Both the position numbers and the translations under genes were made by a program. Source: JBBQSU01 sp038234815 (GTDB lineage: Bacteria > Planctomycetota > Phycisphaerae > Tepidisphaerales > Tepidisphaeraceae). Taken from it: a stretch of DNA of 31,737 nt. Under the pieces are notes generated by a model. That model did not search any database. It was not told the origin of the DNA and saw nothing but the letters and a program-made list of their open reading frames with translations. The stretch covers positions 1-31,737 of the forward strand of contig JBBQSU010000023.1 in NCBI GenBank assembly GCA_038234815.1, read 5' to 3'. This document shows positions 8,773 through 16,517 of this stretch, in pieces (position 1 is the first letter of the stretch; the number at the start of each line of letters is the position of its first letter).

Positions 8773-9846
8773 TTACAGCGCGCCGTCCTTCTTGCCCATG
8801 ACCTTCAGCAGGTCAATCACGCGGTTGCTGTAGCCCCATTCATTGTCGTACCAGCTCACAACCTTGAAGAAGCGCTTCTCGCCTTTCAGGTTGTTCTGCA
8901 GCGTGGCCAGGCTGTCGTAGATGCTGCTGCGGGCGTCGTGGATGAAGTCGCTGCTGACCAGTTCTTCAGCGGTGACGCCAAGGATGTCCTTGAGGTAAGT
9001 CTGGCTGGCTTTCTTCAGGGCGGCATCGATTTCTTCGATGCTCGTGTCCTTGGTGGTGCGGAAGGTCAGATCGACCACCGACACGTCCGGGGTTGGCACG
9101 CGGAAGGCCATGCCGGTGAGCTTGCCCTTGGTAGCCGGCAGCACTTCGCCCACGGCCTTGGCGGCGCCGGTGGTGCTGGGAATGATGTTCAAAGCGGCAG
9201 CACGTCCGCCGCGCCAGTCCTTCTTGCTGGGTCCGTCCACGGTCTTCTGGGTGGCGGTGTAGGCATGGATGGTGGTCATCAAGCCGGTTTCGCTGCCGAT
9301 ACCTTCCTTGAGGATCACATGCACAACCGGGGCCAGGCAGTTAGTAGTGCATGAGGCGTTGGAGACGATGGCATGTTTGGCCGAATCGTATTCGCCTTCA
9401 TTGACGCCTATGACGATAGTCTTGACTTCGCCCTTGCCGGGAGCCGAAAGGATGACTTTTTTGGCGCCGGCAGCCAGGTGGCCCTTGGCCTTTTCGCTGT
9501 CGGTGAAAAGGCCGGTTGATTCGATCACATAATCAACGCCCAGCGCCTTCCACGGCAGTTGGCTGGGTTCCTTGGTGGCCATCACGCACTTGATTTCATG
9601 GCCGTTGACCACGAGGGTGTCAGCTTCGGCCAGATCGGCCTTGCTCTTCTTGGTTTCCACCTTGTGCTTGAAGTGGCCATGCACCGAGTCATACTTCATC
9701 TGATAGGCGAAGTAGTCGGCGTCGGTGGAGATATCCACCACCGCCACCACGTCGATCGTCTTGCCTAGCAAGCCCTGATCGCACAACGCCTGAAAAACCA
9801 TTCGACCGATGCGGCCGAATCCATTAATACCAACCTTCAAAGCCAT
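8773..9846 (-). CDS. gap: Glyceraldehyde-3-phosphate dehydrogenase, type I
   Basis: A 357-residue glycolytic enzyme oxidising glyceraldehyde 3-phosphate with NAD(P)+ and phosphate. Start ATG 9846 has an AGGAG site 7 bases upstream and gives the classic N-terminus MALKVGINGFGRIGR; a longer open frame upstream is not used. The catalytic loop SNASCTTNCLAP carries Cys166, and the WYDNEWGYSNRVIDL C-terminal signature is intact. It is about 20 residues longer than usual, mainly through a Lys-rich insertion (FKHKVETKKSKADLAEA) near residue 60 and a loop near the C-terminus (VTAEELVSSDFIHDARSS). It is a single gene with its own promoter (9926-9954) and leader. Confidence 0.97.
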   Translation of the reverse strand: MALKVGINGFGRIGRMVFQALCDQGLLGKTIDVVAVVDISTDADYFAYQMKYDSVHGHFKHKVETKKSKADLAEADTLVVNGHEIKCVMATKEPSQLPWKALGVDYVIESTGLFTDSEKAKGHLAAGAKKVILSAPGKGEVKTIVIGVNEGEYDSAKHAIVSNASCTTNCLAPVVHVILKEGIGSETGLMTTIHAYTATQKTVDGPSKKDWRGGRAAALNIIPSTTGAAKAVGEVLPATKGKLTGMAFRVPTPDVSVVDLTFRTTKDTSIEEIDAALKKASQTYLKDILGVTAEELVSSDFIHDARSSIYDSLATLQNNLKGEKRFFKVVSWYDNEWGYSNRVIDLLKVMGKKDGAL

Positions 9847-9891
9847 GTCTGATCTCCTGTAGAAACCGTTGGGAAAATTAAAAAAAGCGGA

Positions 9892-9913
9892 AAAGGCACC
9901 TATTGATGCCTTT
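9892..9913 (-). promoter_or_regulatory. Terminator-like hairpin in the GAPDH mRNA leader
   Basis: Arms 9892-9898 and 9907-9913 (AAAGGCA / TGCCTTT) form a 7-bp stem. On the minus strand it is followed within 5 bases by a run of seven T and then AATTTT, some 30 bases before the gap ribosome site. This could be an attenuator; the stem is weak, so confidence is limited. Confidence 0.4.
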
Positions 9914-9925
9914 AGTGAGCATGGG

Positions 9926-9954
9926 AGGTTAGGGAAGCGGTTCCGGCCTGTCAA
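9926..9954 (-). promoter_or_regulatory. Sigma-70-type promoter of the GAPDH gene
   Basis: Minus strand TTGACA (9954-9949), 17-bp spacer, TAACCT (9931-9926). The predicted transcript start lies about 70 bases before the ATG, and the -35 context CTGCTTGACA matches that of the tRNA-fMet promoter. Confidence 0.7.
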
Positions 9955-10070
9955 GCAGCGGCATTCTTCAAGCATGGACGCGGTCCGATATGACTCGCGG
10001 CACGGGCATTTCCCTAAGCGCGTGCCAGTTATTCCCCTTATTCGATGCACTGCGAAATTCCTGCCGCTTT

Positions 10071-10091
10071 CACCCGATTCGGGTGTATACT
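10071..10091 (+). promoter_or_regulatory. Inverted repeat abutting a -10-like TATACT
   Basis: CACCCG (10071-10076), 3-base spacer, CGGGTG (10080-10085), directly followed by TATACT (10086-10091). No -35 hexamer is seen at the right distance, so this may be an activator- or repressor-controlled promoter for the gene pair starting at 10174. Low confidence. Confidence 0.35.
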
Positions 10092-10173
10092 TCCGCGTTG
10101 CGTCGAGTATGTTGGCCCCTAATGTGGGTTATCAGGGTCCGCGGCGGGTGTTCTAGAAGTTGTCGGGAGAAAG

Positions 10174-10731
10174 ATGTCAGGGACGGGCATTCCAGTTAAT
10201 CGGCCGATGGGCCGAACGCTCGTGGTGGGCAGCCCAGCCTATCGTGGGCTGCCGGTGCAGACACTGCAAGGCTTGGGGTGCACCTGCGCCGAGTTCGATG
10301 ACCCTTATGCCGCGATGATTGAACTGTGCCGCCGACCATTGGTCTATCGCGCGCTGGTGGTCAGTCTCGCCAGTGTCTATCGAGAAGAACTGGCGATTAT
10401 CTCCGCGGTCAAGGCGCGCTTTCCTCATGTGGAAATATGGCTGGCCCAAGCCGACAGCCGTCTGGCTGCTTTGGCCGATGCCATGCGATTCGGGGCCGAT
10501 GGACTGGTTTCCGAAGAGGGCCTGCATCGCACGGCCGGCGAACCAGCACCCCGCACGACAACCAACTCCGCCGAAGCACCGGTGGCAAAATCCCACGTGC
10601 TGGAAGACGGCGGGTTTGAAGCCGCCGGTATGGACGAGGCCGAAATCGACACCAATGACGCGGTGCTGACCGCAGATGAACTTCGGGCATTGCTTCAAGA
10701 ACAACCGACACTCAGGCAAGGCGACGAATAG
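10174..10731 (+). CDS. Pseudo-receiver domain protein, function unknown
   Basis: 185 residues. The first 115 follow the beta-alpha pattern of a response-regulator receiver fold: strands RTLVVGSP, RALVVSLAS, VEIWLAQAD and GADGLVS. The phospho-acceptor Asp at the end of the third strand is missing (VVSLAS), and the acidic pocket is not evident, so it should not be phosphorylated in the usual way. The C-terminal 70 residues are acidic and low in complexity, ending in a short helix (TADELRALLQEQ). ATG 10174 has a GGGAGAAAG ribosome site. It is 18 bases upstream of the GGDEF gene, so the two form an operon. It may be a protein-interaction partner of the cyclase, which is inference. Confidence 0.75.
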   Translation: MSGTGIPVNRPMGRTLVVGSPAYRGLPVQTLQGLGCTCAEFDDPYAAMIELCRRPLVYRALVVSLASVYREELAIISAVKARFPHVEIWLAQADSRLAALADAMRFGADGLVSEEGLHRTAGEPAPRTTTNSAEAPVAKSHVLEDGGFEAAGMDEAEIDTNDAVLTADELRALLQEQPTLRQGDE

Positions 10732-10749
10732 CTCCCTTCAGAGTATCCA

Positions 10750-12114
10750 ATGGTTCGAGTGACTGCAGAGAAAATCCTCGTCATAGGCGACACGCAGAAC
10801 GAACTGCGCGCTACGCTTTCGTCCGCCCGGCCGGCGGCACAAATTACGTCTGTGAGCACCGTCTTCGATGGATTGGCCGAACTGGCGGCAACCTCATTCA
10901 CGAGCATTTTGGCCGCGACCGAGCCGATCGAGCGACGGCCCGAATCGGCGGTCAAGGCGTTACGACAAATGGCCGGCGGCAGCCGATTGCTGCTCTTGGG
11001 GCATCCCACACTCGAACCGCTGGCCAGAAAAATGCTCGAGTTCGGTGCCGACGATTACCTAGTCACGCCGGCGCTGGCGACGGATTTGGAGCACGCCCTC
11101 TCATCAACGCCACGATGGCAAAATGCGCCGCCGCCCGCCCTGCCGGAAGATCCGCTCGATACCCCGGTGACCAATCCGCGCGCACTGGAGTCTGCGGAAT
11201 TGCCCCTCGGTCAATGGGCATTGGAAGAGCTACTGGCTCACCCCGCCGATGCCGTGCATGCCCTGCTGAACAAGATCAACGCCCGTCTTGCGCCGGGTCT
11301 GACCCTATCCCTCTTGCCCGCTTCAAGCCCCCCAGGCGAGGCGGTGCCCAACGCTATCCACTGTCCCATCCGCGTTGAAGATCGCCCGCTCGGCACGTTG
11401 CGCGCAGCAATATCAAGCGATGCGCACTGGCCCGACCCGAACGCGTTGCTGGCAGAACTCACACAACTTGTCGGGCGGATGCTGTTGATACAAGAGCGCC
11501 ACAACGGTCTGCAAAAGCTTGCCGCAACGGATGATCTCACCGGATTGAACAACGGGCGATTCTTCCGAGTTTTTCTTAACAAGATCGTCGAAAAAGCTCG
11601 CGCGGTGCGGTTTCCCGTCACGCTGTTGCTCTTCGATATTGACAACTTCAAGCAATATAACGACCGCTATGGCCATGGCGTCGGCGACGACATCTTGAAG
11701 CAGACGGCGCTGTTGATGAAGCGCTGCGTGCGCGATCATGATTTGGTGGCGCGCATCAGCGGGGATGAATTCGCCGTTGTATTCTGGGAAAAAGACGGCC
11801 CCCGACAGGCGCTGGACCCCAAGACGGGCCAGTCGATGGCTGCGCCAATTTCCGGCCGCCCGCCCCAAACGCCTGTACAAATTTTCGCGCGATTCCAACG
11901 CCTCATCGCCTCCCAGCATTTTGACGGCCTCGGCCCCCAGGGACGAGGCACGCTCACCATTTCCGGCGGGCTGGCCGTCTTTCCCTACGACGCCCACAAC
12001 GCCACGGACCTGGTCGACGCCGCCGACAAGGCCCTGATGTTCGGGGCCAAAAAATCCGGAAAAAACTCCATCTTCCTCATCGGTGGTGGCGACCCTGCTG
12101 TTCCACCCGAATAG
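10750..12114 (+). CDS. Pseudo-receiver-GGDEF protein, probable diguanylate cyclase
   Basis: 454 residues. Residues 1-120 look like a receiver fold (KILVIGD; GADDYLVTP) without the phospho-acceptor Asp. A linker follows, then a GGDEF domain from about residue 255 (LAATDDLTGLNNGRFF), with the metal and substrate elements DIDNFKQYND. The signature is SGDEF (337-341); the first Gly to Ser change is tolerated in several active cyclases. The I-site RDHD (328-331) lies exactly five residues upstream, so product inhibition by c-di-GMP is expected. An insertion of about 40 residues follows the signature (from EKDGPRQALDPKTG) before LTISGGLAVFP. Co-transcribed with the preceding pseudo-receiver gene; the stop is 2 bases from that of the converging FHA-GspE gene. 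Confidence 0.9.
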   Translation: MVRVTAEKILVIGDTQNELRATLSSARPAAQITSVSTVFDGLAELAATSFTSILAATEPIERRPESAVKALRQMAGGSRLLLLGHPTLEPLARKMLEFGADDYLVTPALATDLEHALSSTPRWQNAPPPALPEDPLDTPVTNPRALESAELPLGQWALEELLAHPADAVHALLNKINARLAPGLTLSLLPASSPPGEAVPNAIHCPIRVEDRPLGTLRAAISSDAHWPDPNALLAELTQLVGRMLLIQERHNGLQKLAATDDLTGLNNGRFFRVFLNKIVEKARAVRFPVTLLLFDIDNFKQYNDRYGHGVGDDILKQTALLMKRCVRDHDLVARISGDEFAVVFWEKDGPRQALDPKTGQSMAAPISGRPPQTPVQIFARFQRLIASQHFDGLGPQGRGTLTISGGLAVFPYDAHNATDLVDAADKALMFGAKKSGKNSIFLIGGGDPAVPPE

Positions 12115-12116
12115 CC

Positions 12117-13979
12117 TTACACGGCCCGATCGATTTCATCGAAAGACACCAGCCCTGCTGCGACGAGCGAATGCCCGTTGTGTTCCAGCCGTTTGAACGG
12201 CGTGCCCGAGAGCGCCTTTTGAATTGCCTCCAGGCTTGGCTGTTTCAAAATAACGTCGCGGAGTTCGTCGTTGGCTGACAGCAGTTCAAAGAACCCTCTG
12301 CGACCGGCGTAACCCGTGTTCAGGCAACGCGGGCATCCGCGAGCGACATACACCCGCTGCACCAGTCCAACCGTGCCGGCCATCTTCGCCTGCTGCTCAG
12401 GCGTTGGCATTTCGGCCTTTTTGCAATAGGGGCAGAGCTGGCGCACCAGTCGCTGGGCCAGCACCACGTGCAAGCCCTGGGCAATCAGATAAGGCTCCAC
12501 TCCCAAATCCAGCAATCGAAAAATCGTCCCCACGCTGTCTTTGGTATGCAGGGTGGAAAAGACCAGATGTCCGGTAATGGCTGCCTGCATGGCGATGCGC
12601 GCGGTTTCGGGATCGCGAACCTCGCCGACCAGAATTACATCCGGGTCCTGACGCAACAGCGACCGCAAGAGCGCACTAAAACTCTTCCCGCCGGCCTCGT
12701 CCACCGGAATTTGCGTCACGCCGGGCAATTCAATTTCGACGGGATCTTCGATGGTCATCACGTTGAGTTGGGCCACGTCGATGCTGCGGATCAGCGCATA
12801 AAGTGATGTCGTCTTGCCGGAACCTGTCGGGCCGCACACCAGCACCATGCCGGATTCCTGCTGAATCGCGGTGGACAAGGCCTTGTGCATCCAATCGGGA
12901 AGCTCAAGGTTGTCAATCGTCAGCGGAGCGTTCGTCGCATCCAGCACGCGGATCACCAGTTTTTGGCCGTGCATGGTCGGCGCGAAGCTCACCCGGTAAT
13001 CGATCCGATGTCCCTGCGGTTTGAGTTGTCCGCCGGCGATCGTCGGGGCCTGCGCGGCAAAGTGCCCCTCCTGAATGATATTCCGCTGGGCGATGTCGAT
13101 GTCGCTGAGGATTTTCACCAGCGCGTTCACCCTCACGCCCAGCTGCGCGTCCAGCTTCACAATCGCCACCATCACGCCATCCACGCGGATGCGAATCTGG
13201 TAATAGGCCTGCTTGGGTTCGACGTGAATGTCAGTCGCGCGATTGCGAAGGCAGATGAGCATGACCATTCGCAACACTTCGACGGCGTCGAGCCGACCAG
13301 CGACGCGGCGTGATTTCCCGGCCGGATGCACTACCTGCCCACGGGCGTTAAGCAGCGAAATCTCGGTTTCGCTCACCACAGGCTCGGGCATGGCATCAAT
13401 GAGGCCCTGCAATGTCGCCTGCGCGTCAGCCCCGTCGGGGCCAATTTCAATCGAGTCATCGTCGGAAAGCGGGAGAGGTTCGGGCGCGCCCAGCGAATCG
13501 TCGCCAACCACGTCCTCTTCCGAAAGCTCCTCAACGGCATCGTCTTCGATGATCTGCTCAGCGACTTCGACTTCTTCCAGCGCCGCGATGTCAATCGGAT
13601 CAGGCTCGGCGTCTTCCAACACTTTGGGCGGCGGACGGCGCACGGGCCGCAGGGGCTTGCCAGCAGCCGCGGGTCGAGTATTGAGCGGATCGAAAAGCGT
13701 GATCGTACACCTGCCGATCTGAATCACGTCTTCATGGAATAAAGCTTGCTGCTCGATGCGCAGGCCGTTTACCAGCGTGCCGTTGCTGGACTGGAGATCG
13801 CGGATGCGCACGCCCGTGGGCAGCGCCTCGATCACACAATGCCGGCGGCTGGCCTTGTTGTCGTTCAAAACGATCGTATTGCCCCCCTGCCGGCCCACGG
13901 TGATCGGCTCGGCGCCCATCACCAGTCGGCGAAGGCCATCGGGAGTGCGTACTTCAAGACTTCTCTGGTCCGTGGGCAT
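12117..13979 (-). CDS. GspE/PilB-family secretion ATPase with N-terminal FHA domain
   Basis: A 620-residue motor ATPase for type II secretion or type IV pilus assembly. Residues 20-97 form an FHA phosphothreonine-binding domain with GR (29-30), SRRH (44-47) and SSNGT (64-68) all present. A very acidic linker follows (about 115-185), then the ATPase: Walker A GPTGSGKT (383-390, Lys389), Walker B ILVGEVRDPET, His box AITGHLVFSTLHT, and a tetracysteine zinc site (Cys516, 519, 549, 552). The usual T2SSE_N/MshEN domain is replaced by FHA, so assembly may be gated by Ser/Thr phosphorylation (inference). It starts 3 bases after the ligA stop, so it is translationally coupled and the last gene of ndk-ligA-FHA/gspE. 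No other pilus or secretion gene is nearby. Confidence 0.93.
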   Translation of the reverse strand: MPTDQRSLEVRTPDGLRRLVMGAEPITVGRQGGNTIVLNDNKASRRHCVIEALPTGVRIRDLQSSNGTLVNGLRIEQQALFHEDVIQIGRCTITLFDPLNTRPAAAGKPLRPVRRPPPKVLEDAEPDPIDIAALEEVEVAEQIIEDDAVEELSEEDVVGDDSLGAPEPLPLSDDDSIEIGPDGADAQATLQGLIDAMPEPVVSETEISLLNARGQVVHPAGKSRRVAGRLDAVEVLRMVMLICLRNRATDIHVEPKQAYYQIRIRVDGVMVAIVKLDAQLGVRVNALVKILSDIDIAQRNIIQEGHFAAQAPTIAGGQLKPQGHRIDYRVSFAPTMHGQKLVIRVLDATNAPLTIDNLELPDWMHKALSTAIQQESGMVLVCGPTGSGKTTSLYALIRSIDVAQLNVMTIEDPVEIELPGVTQIPVDEAGGKSFSALLRSLLRQDPDVILVGEVRDPETARIAMQAAITGHLVFSTLHTKDSVGTIFRLLDLGVEPYLIAQGLHVVLAQRLVRQLCPYCKKAEMPTPEQQAKMAGTVGLVQRVYVARGCPRCLNTGYAGRRGFFELLSANDELRDVILKQPSLEAIQKALSGTPFKRLEHNGHSLVAAGLVSFDEIDRAV

Positions 13980-13982
13980 AAT

Positions 13983-16004
13983 TCACAGTCTACCGGCCAA
14001 TTTGAGAAATTCCTTCTCGCTCAAAACCTTTATCCCCAAAGCGGTGGCTTTTTCCAGCTTGCTGCCGGCCTCTTCGCCGGCCACGAGATACGACGTTTTC
14101 TTGCTGACGCTGCCCGACGCCTTTCCGCCGAGTTCGGCGATCAGGGCTTCGATTTCCGGCCGCTTCATGCTATTGAGCGTGCCGGTGACGACGAACGTCT
14201 CCCCGGCAAAGGGCTGTGGGCCGGAAGGCTTGGCCGATGCAACTGGCATCTCGGGATTGATCCCCGCCGCCTTGAGTAAGTCGATGGCTTTTCGGCCGGC
14301 TTCATTGTGGAAAAAATCGTAAACACTCTGAGCAATCACCGGACCGATTTCGTTGACCTCAGACAGTTGGTCCGGTGTGGCGCTTCCAATTCGGTCCAGC
14401 GAACCGAAATGGCCGGCCAACACCATGGCGCCCCGCGTGCCGACGTGCGCGATGCCCAGCCCCGCCAGCACGCGGGTGAGGGGGCGCGTCCGGCTCTTGG
14501 CGATCTCGTCCAGGACGTTCTGTGCGCTCTTTTCCCCCATCCGCTCCAGCGCTTCAAAATCCGGCAGGGCTAAACTGTACAGGTCCGCGAACGTGTGCAC
14601 TTTTCCCGAATCGACCAGCTGATCCACCAGCTTGTCTCCCAGACCCTGAATGTCCATCTGCGTTCGCCCGCAGAACCAGCGCAAGCGCTCTTTGATCTGG
14701 GCCGGGCAAGCCGGATTAGGGCAGCGGATATACGGCGTGCCTTGGTCCCGAACCACCGCAGCGCCGCAGCTCGGACATTCCGCGGGAGGCTGAATCGGCT
14801 TTGCTCCCTTCTTACGTTTCTCTGGCAAAGCTTCGACCAGATAGGGAATGACCTCGCCGGCGCGCTCCACCACGACGGCGTCGCCGGCGTGTAGATCGAG
14901 ACGCTCAATCTGATCGAGATTGTGCAGCGTCACATGAGTGACCGTCACCCCGCCGATAAAGACCGGCTCGAGATCACCCACGGGAGTGAGGTTTCCGGCT
15001 TTGCCCACCTGCCAGCGAACGCCTTTCAGGATCGTGGGCTGCTGCTCCGTTTCGTACTTAAAGGCGATCACCCATCGAGGGGCTTTGCTGGTGGTGCCAA
15101 GCGTGTCCCGCTGGTCAAAATCGTCAACCTTCATCACCATGCCGTCTGTCATGTAAGGCAGCGTCGGGCGCACTTTCTCGAAAGCTTTGATCGTCTCGAT
15201 GGCCTCATCGACATTTCCCACCCGTGAAACGCTTGTTGGCAGGGGAAGGCCCCAGGTCTTGATCGCCTGCGTCCAATCCCAATACGATTTAAGTGTTAAT
15301 GGCTCGACCTGCCCGAGGCCGTGCGCCAGGAAACGCAGGTGCCGTTTGGCGACGATGCGTGGATCGAGCCGCCGGAGCGTGCCGGACGTGAGATTGCGCG
15401 GATTGGCGTAAGGCTCTTCACCTTCCTTTTCCATCAATTCCTTGTTCACCCGCTGGAAGTCGTCATTGTTCATGTAGACTTCTCCACGGATTTCGAGAAT
15501 GGGTGGGATGGGCCACTTCGACGTGCCCTGCAGGCGTAGCGGAATCGAACGGATCGTCCGGGCGTTGGCGGTCACGTCGTCGCCGACGTTTCCCCGGCCG
15601 CGCGTGGCCGCCTGCACCAACTTCCCCCCTTCATAGCGAAGGTTGATCGACGTGCCGTCGATCTTCGGCTCCAGGACATAAACCGGCTGCGTGCCCAATG
15701 CCTTGCGCACGCGCTCATCAAACGCGCGCACCTCGTCGTGGCTGTAGGTGTTGTCGATGCTCATCATGGGTACGACATGATGAACGGGCGCAAGCTCGTC
15801 GGCCGGTTCTCCGCCGACGCGCTGGGTGGGCGAATCCGCCGTCGTCAGTTCTGGATGCGCCGCCTCCAGCTCGATCAATTCCTGAAGCATGGCGTCGAAC
15901 TGCCGGTCGGAAATTTCCGGCCGGCTTTCGACGTAGTAAAGGTGATTATGCCGGTGCAGCGCCTCGCGGAGCTGATCGACACGCTTTTGTATCGACGTGG
16001 ACAT
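13983..16004 (-). CDS. ligA: NAD+-dependent DNA ligase
   Basis: A 673-residue ligase sealing nicks in replication and repair. Domains in order: Ia NAD-binding (HLYYVESRPEISD, about 20-33), adenylation domain with the nucleophile Lys114 in EPKIDG and the TRGRGNVGDDVT motif, OB fold, zinc finger with four cysteines (CPSCG, CPNPAC), helix-hairpin-helix repeats, and a C-terminal BRCT domain (about 595-673: FVVTGTLNSMKRPEIEALI). Length and motifs are standard. It begins 42 bases after ndk and is followed within 3 bases by the FHA-GspE gene, an odd partnership probably reflecting shared transcription only. Confidence 0.97.
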   Translation of the reverse strand: MSTSIQKRVDQLREALHRHNHLYYVESRPEISDRQFDAMLQELIELEAAHPELTTADSPTQRVGGEPADELAPVHHVVPMMSIDNTYSHDEVRAFDERVRKALGTQPVYVLEPKIDGTSINLRYEGGKLVQAATRGRGNVGDDVTANARTIRSIPLRLQGTSKWPIPPILEIRGEVYMNNDDFQRVNKELMEKEGEEPYANPRNLTSGTLRRLDPRIVAKRHLRFLAHGLGQVEPLTLKSYWDWTQAIKTWGLPLPTSVSRVGNVDEAIETIKAFEKVRPTLPYMTDGMVMKVDDFDQRDTLGTTSKAPRWVIAFKYETEQQPTILKGVRWQVGKAGNLTPVGDLEPVFIGGVTVTHVTLHNLDQIERLDLHAGDAVVVERAGEVIPYLVEALPEKRKKGAKPIQPPAECPSCGAAVVRDQGTPYIRCPNPACPAQIKERLRWFCGRTQMDIQGLGDKLVDQLVDSGKVHTFADLYSLALPDFEALERMGEKSAQNVLDEIAKSRTRPLTRVLAGLGIAHVGTRGAMVLAGHFGSLDRIGSATPDQLSEVNEIGPVIAQSVYDFFHNEAGRKAIDLLKAAGINPEMPVASAKPSGPQPFAGETFVVTGTLNSMKRPEIEALIAELGGKASGSVSKKTSYLVAGEEAGSKLEKATALGIKVLSEKEFLKLAGRL

Positions 16005-16046
16005 GCCGGCCTCGAAAGTTTGTATGGCCCTTTTATCGCCCGCGTT

Positions 16047-16517
16047 TTACTCGGCGTTTCCCTTGCTGAGATCATACACCCAGCCCTGCACCGCCGGCTT
16101 CCAGTCGATCAACTCTTCGGGTTTGAAGAAGAGCTTCAGTTCGCGGTCGGCGGCCTCGGGGCTGTCCGAGCCGTGGATCAAATTGAAGCTATTAGACACG
16201 CCGAAATCCCCGCGAATGGTGCCCGGCGCGGCCTTGGAACCGAACGTCGCGCCCATCATCGCCCGGCTGATGGCAATGACGTCCTTGCCCTCCAGCACCA
16301 GCACCAGGACCGGTGAACTAGTCATAAATTTCACCAGCCCGTCGTAGAAAGGTTTGCCCTTGTGCGGGGCGTAATGCGTCTCGGCGGTCGCTACAGGGAT
16401 GCGCATGAACTTGGCCCCGGCCAGTTGCAGCCCCTTCTTTTCAAAGCGGGAGATGATCTCTCCCATGAGCGAGCGTTGAACGGCGTCGGGCTTGAGAATA
16501 ATCAGCGTGCGTTCCAT
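16047..16517 (-). CDS. ndk: Nucleoside diphosphate kinase
   Basis: 156 residues; transfers the gamma phosphate between nucleoside tri- and diphosphates through a phosphohistidine. Seen: MERTLIILKPDAV start with Lys9, and the active-site motif NLIHGSDS with His115. It is about 15 residues longer than the usual 140, with extra residues around the C-terminus. ATG 16517 has a GGAG site 11 bases upstream. The reading frame stays open for another 221 codons upstream to 17180, but those residues are not NDK-like. First gene of the ndk-ligA-FHA/gspE operon. Confidence 0.96.
   Translation of the reverse strand: MERTLIILKPDAVQRSLMGEIISRFEKKGLQLAGAKFMRIPVATAETHYAPHKGKPFYDGLVKFMTSSPVLVLVLEGKDVIAISRAMMGATFGSKAAPGTIRGDFGVSNSFNLIHGSDSPEAADRELKLFFKPEELIDWKPAVQGWVYDLSKGNAE

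Noticed and set aside
9847..10050. 68-residue N-terminal extension of GAPDH
   Set aside because: The promoter and ribosome site lie inside it, and MALKVGINGFG is the canonical start.
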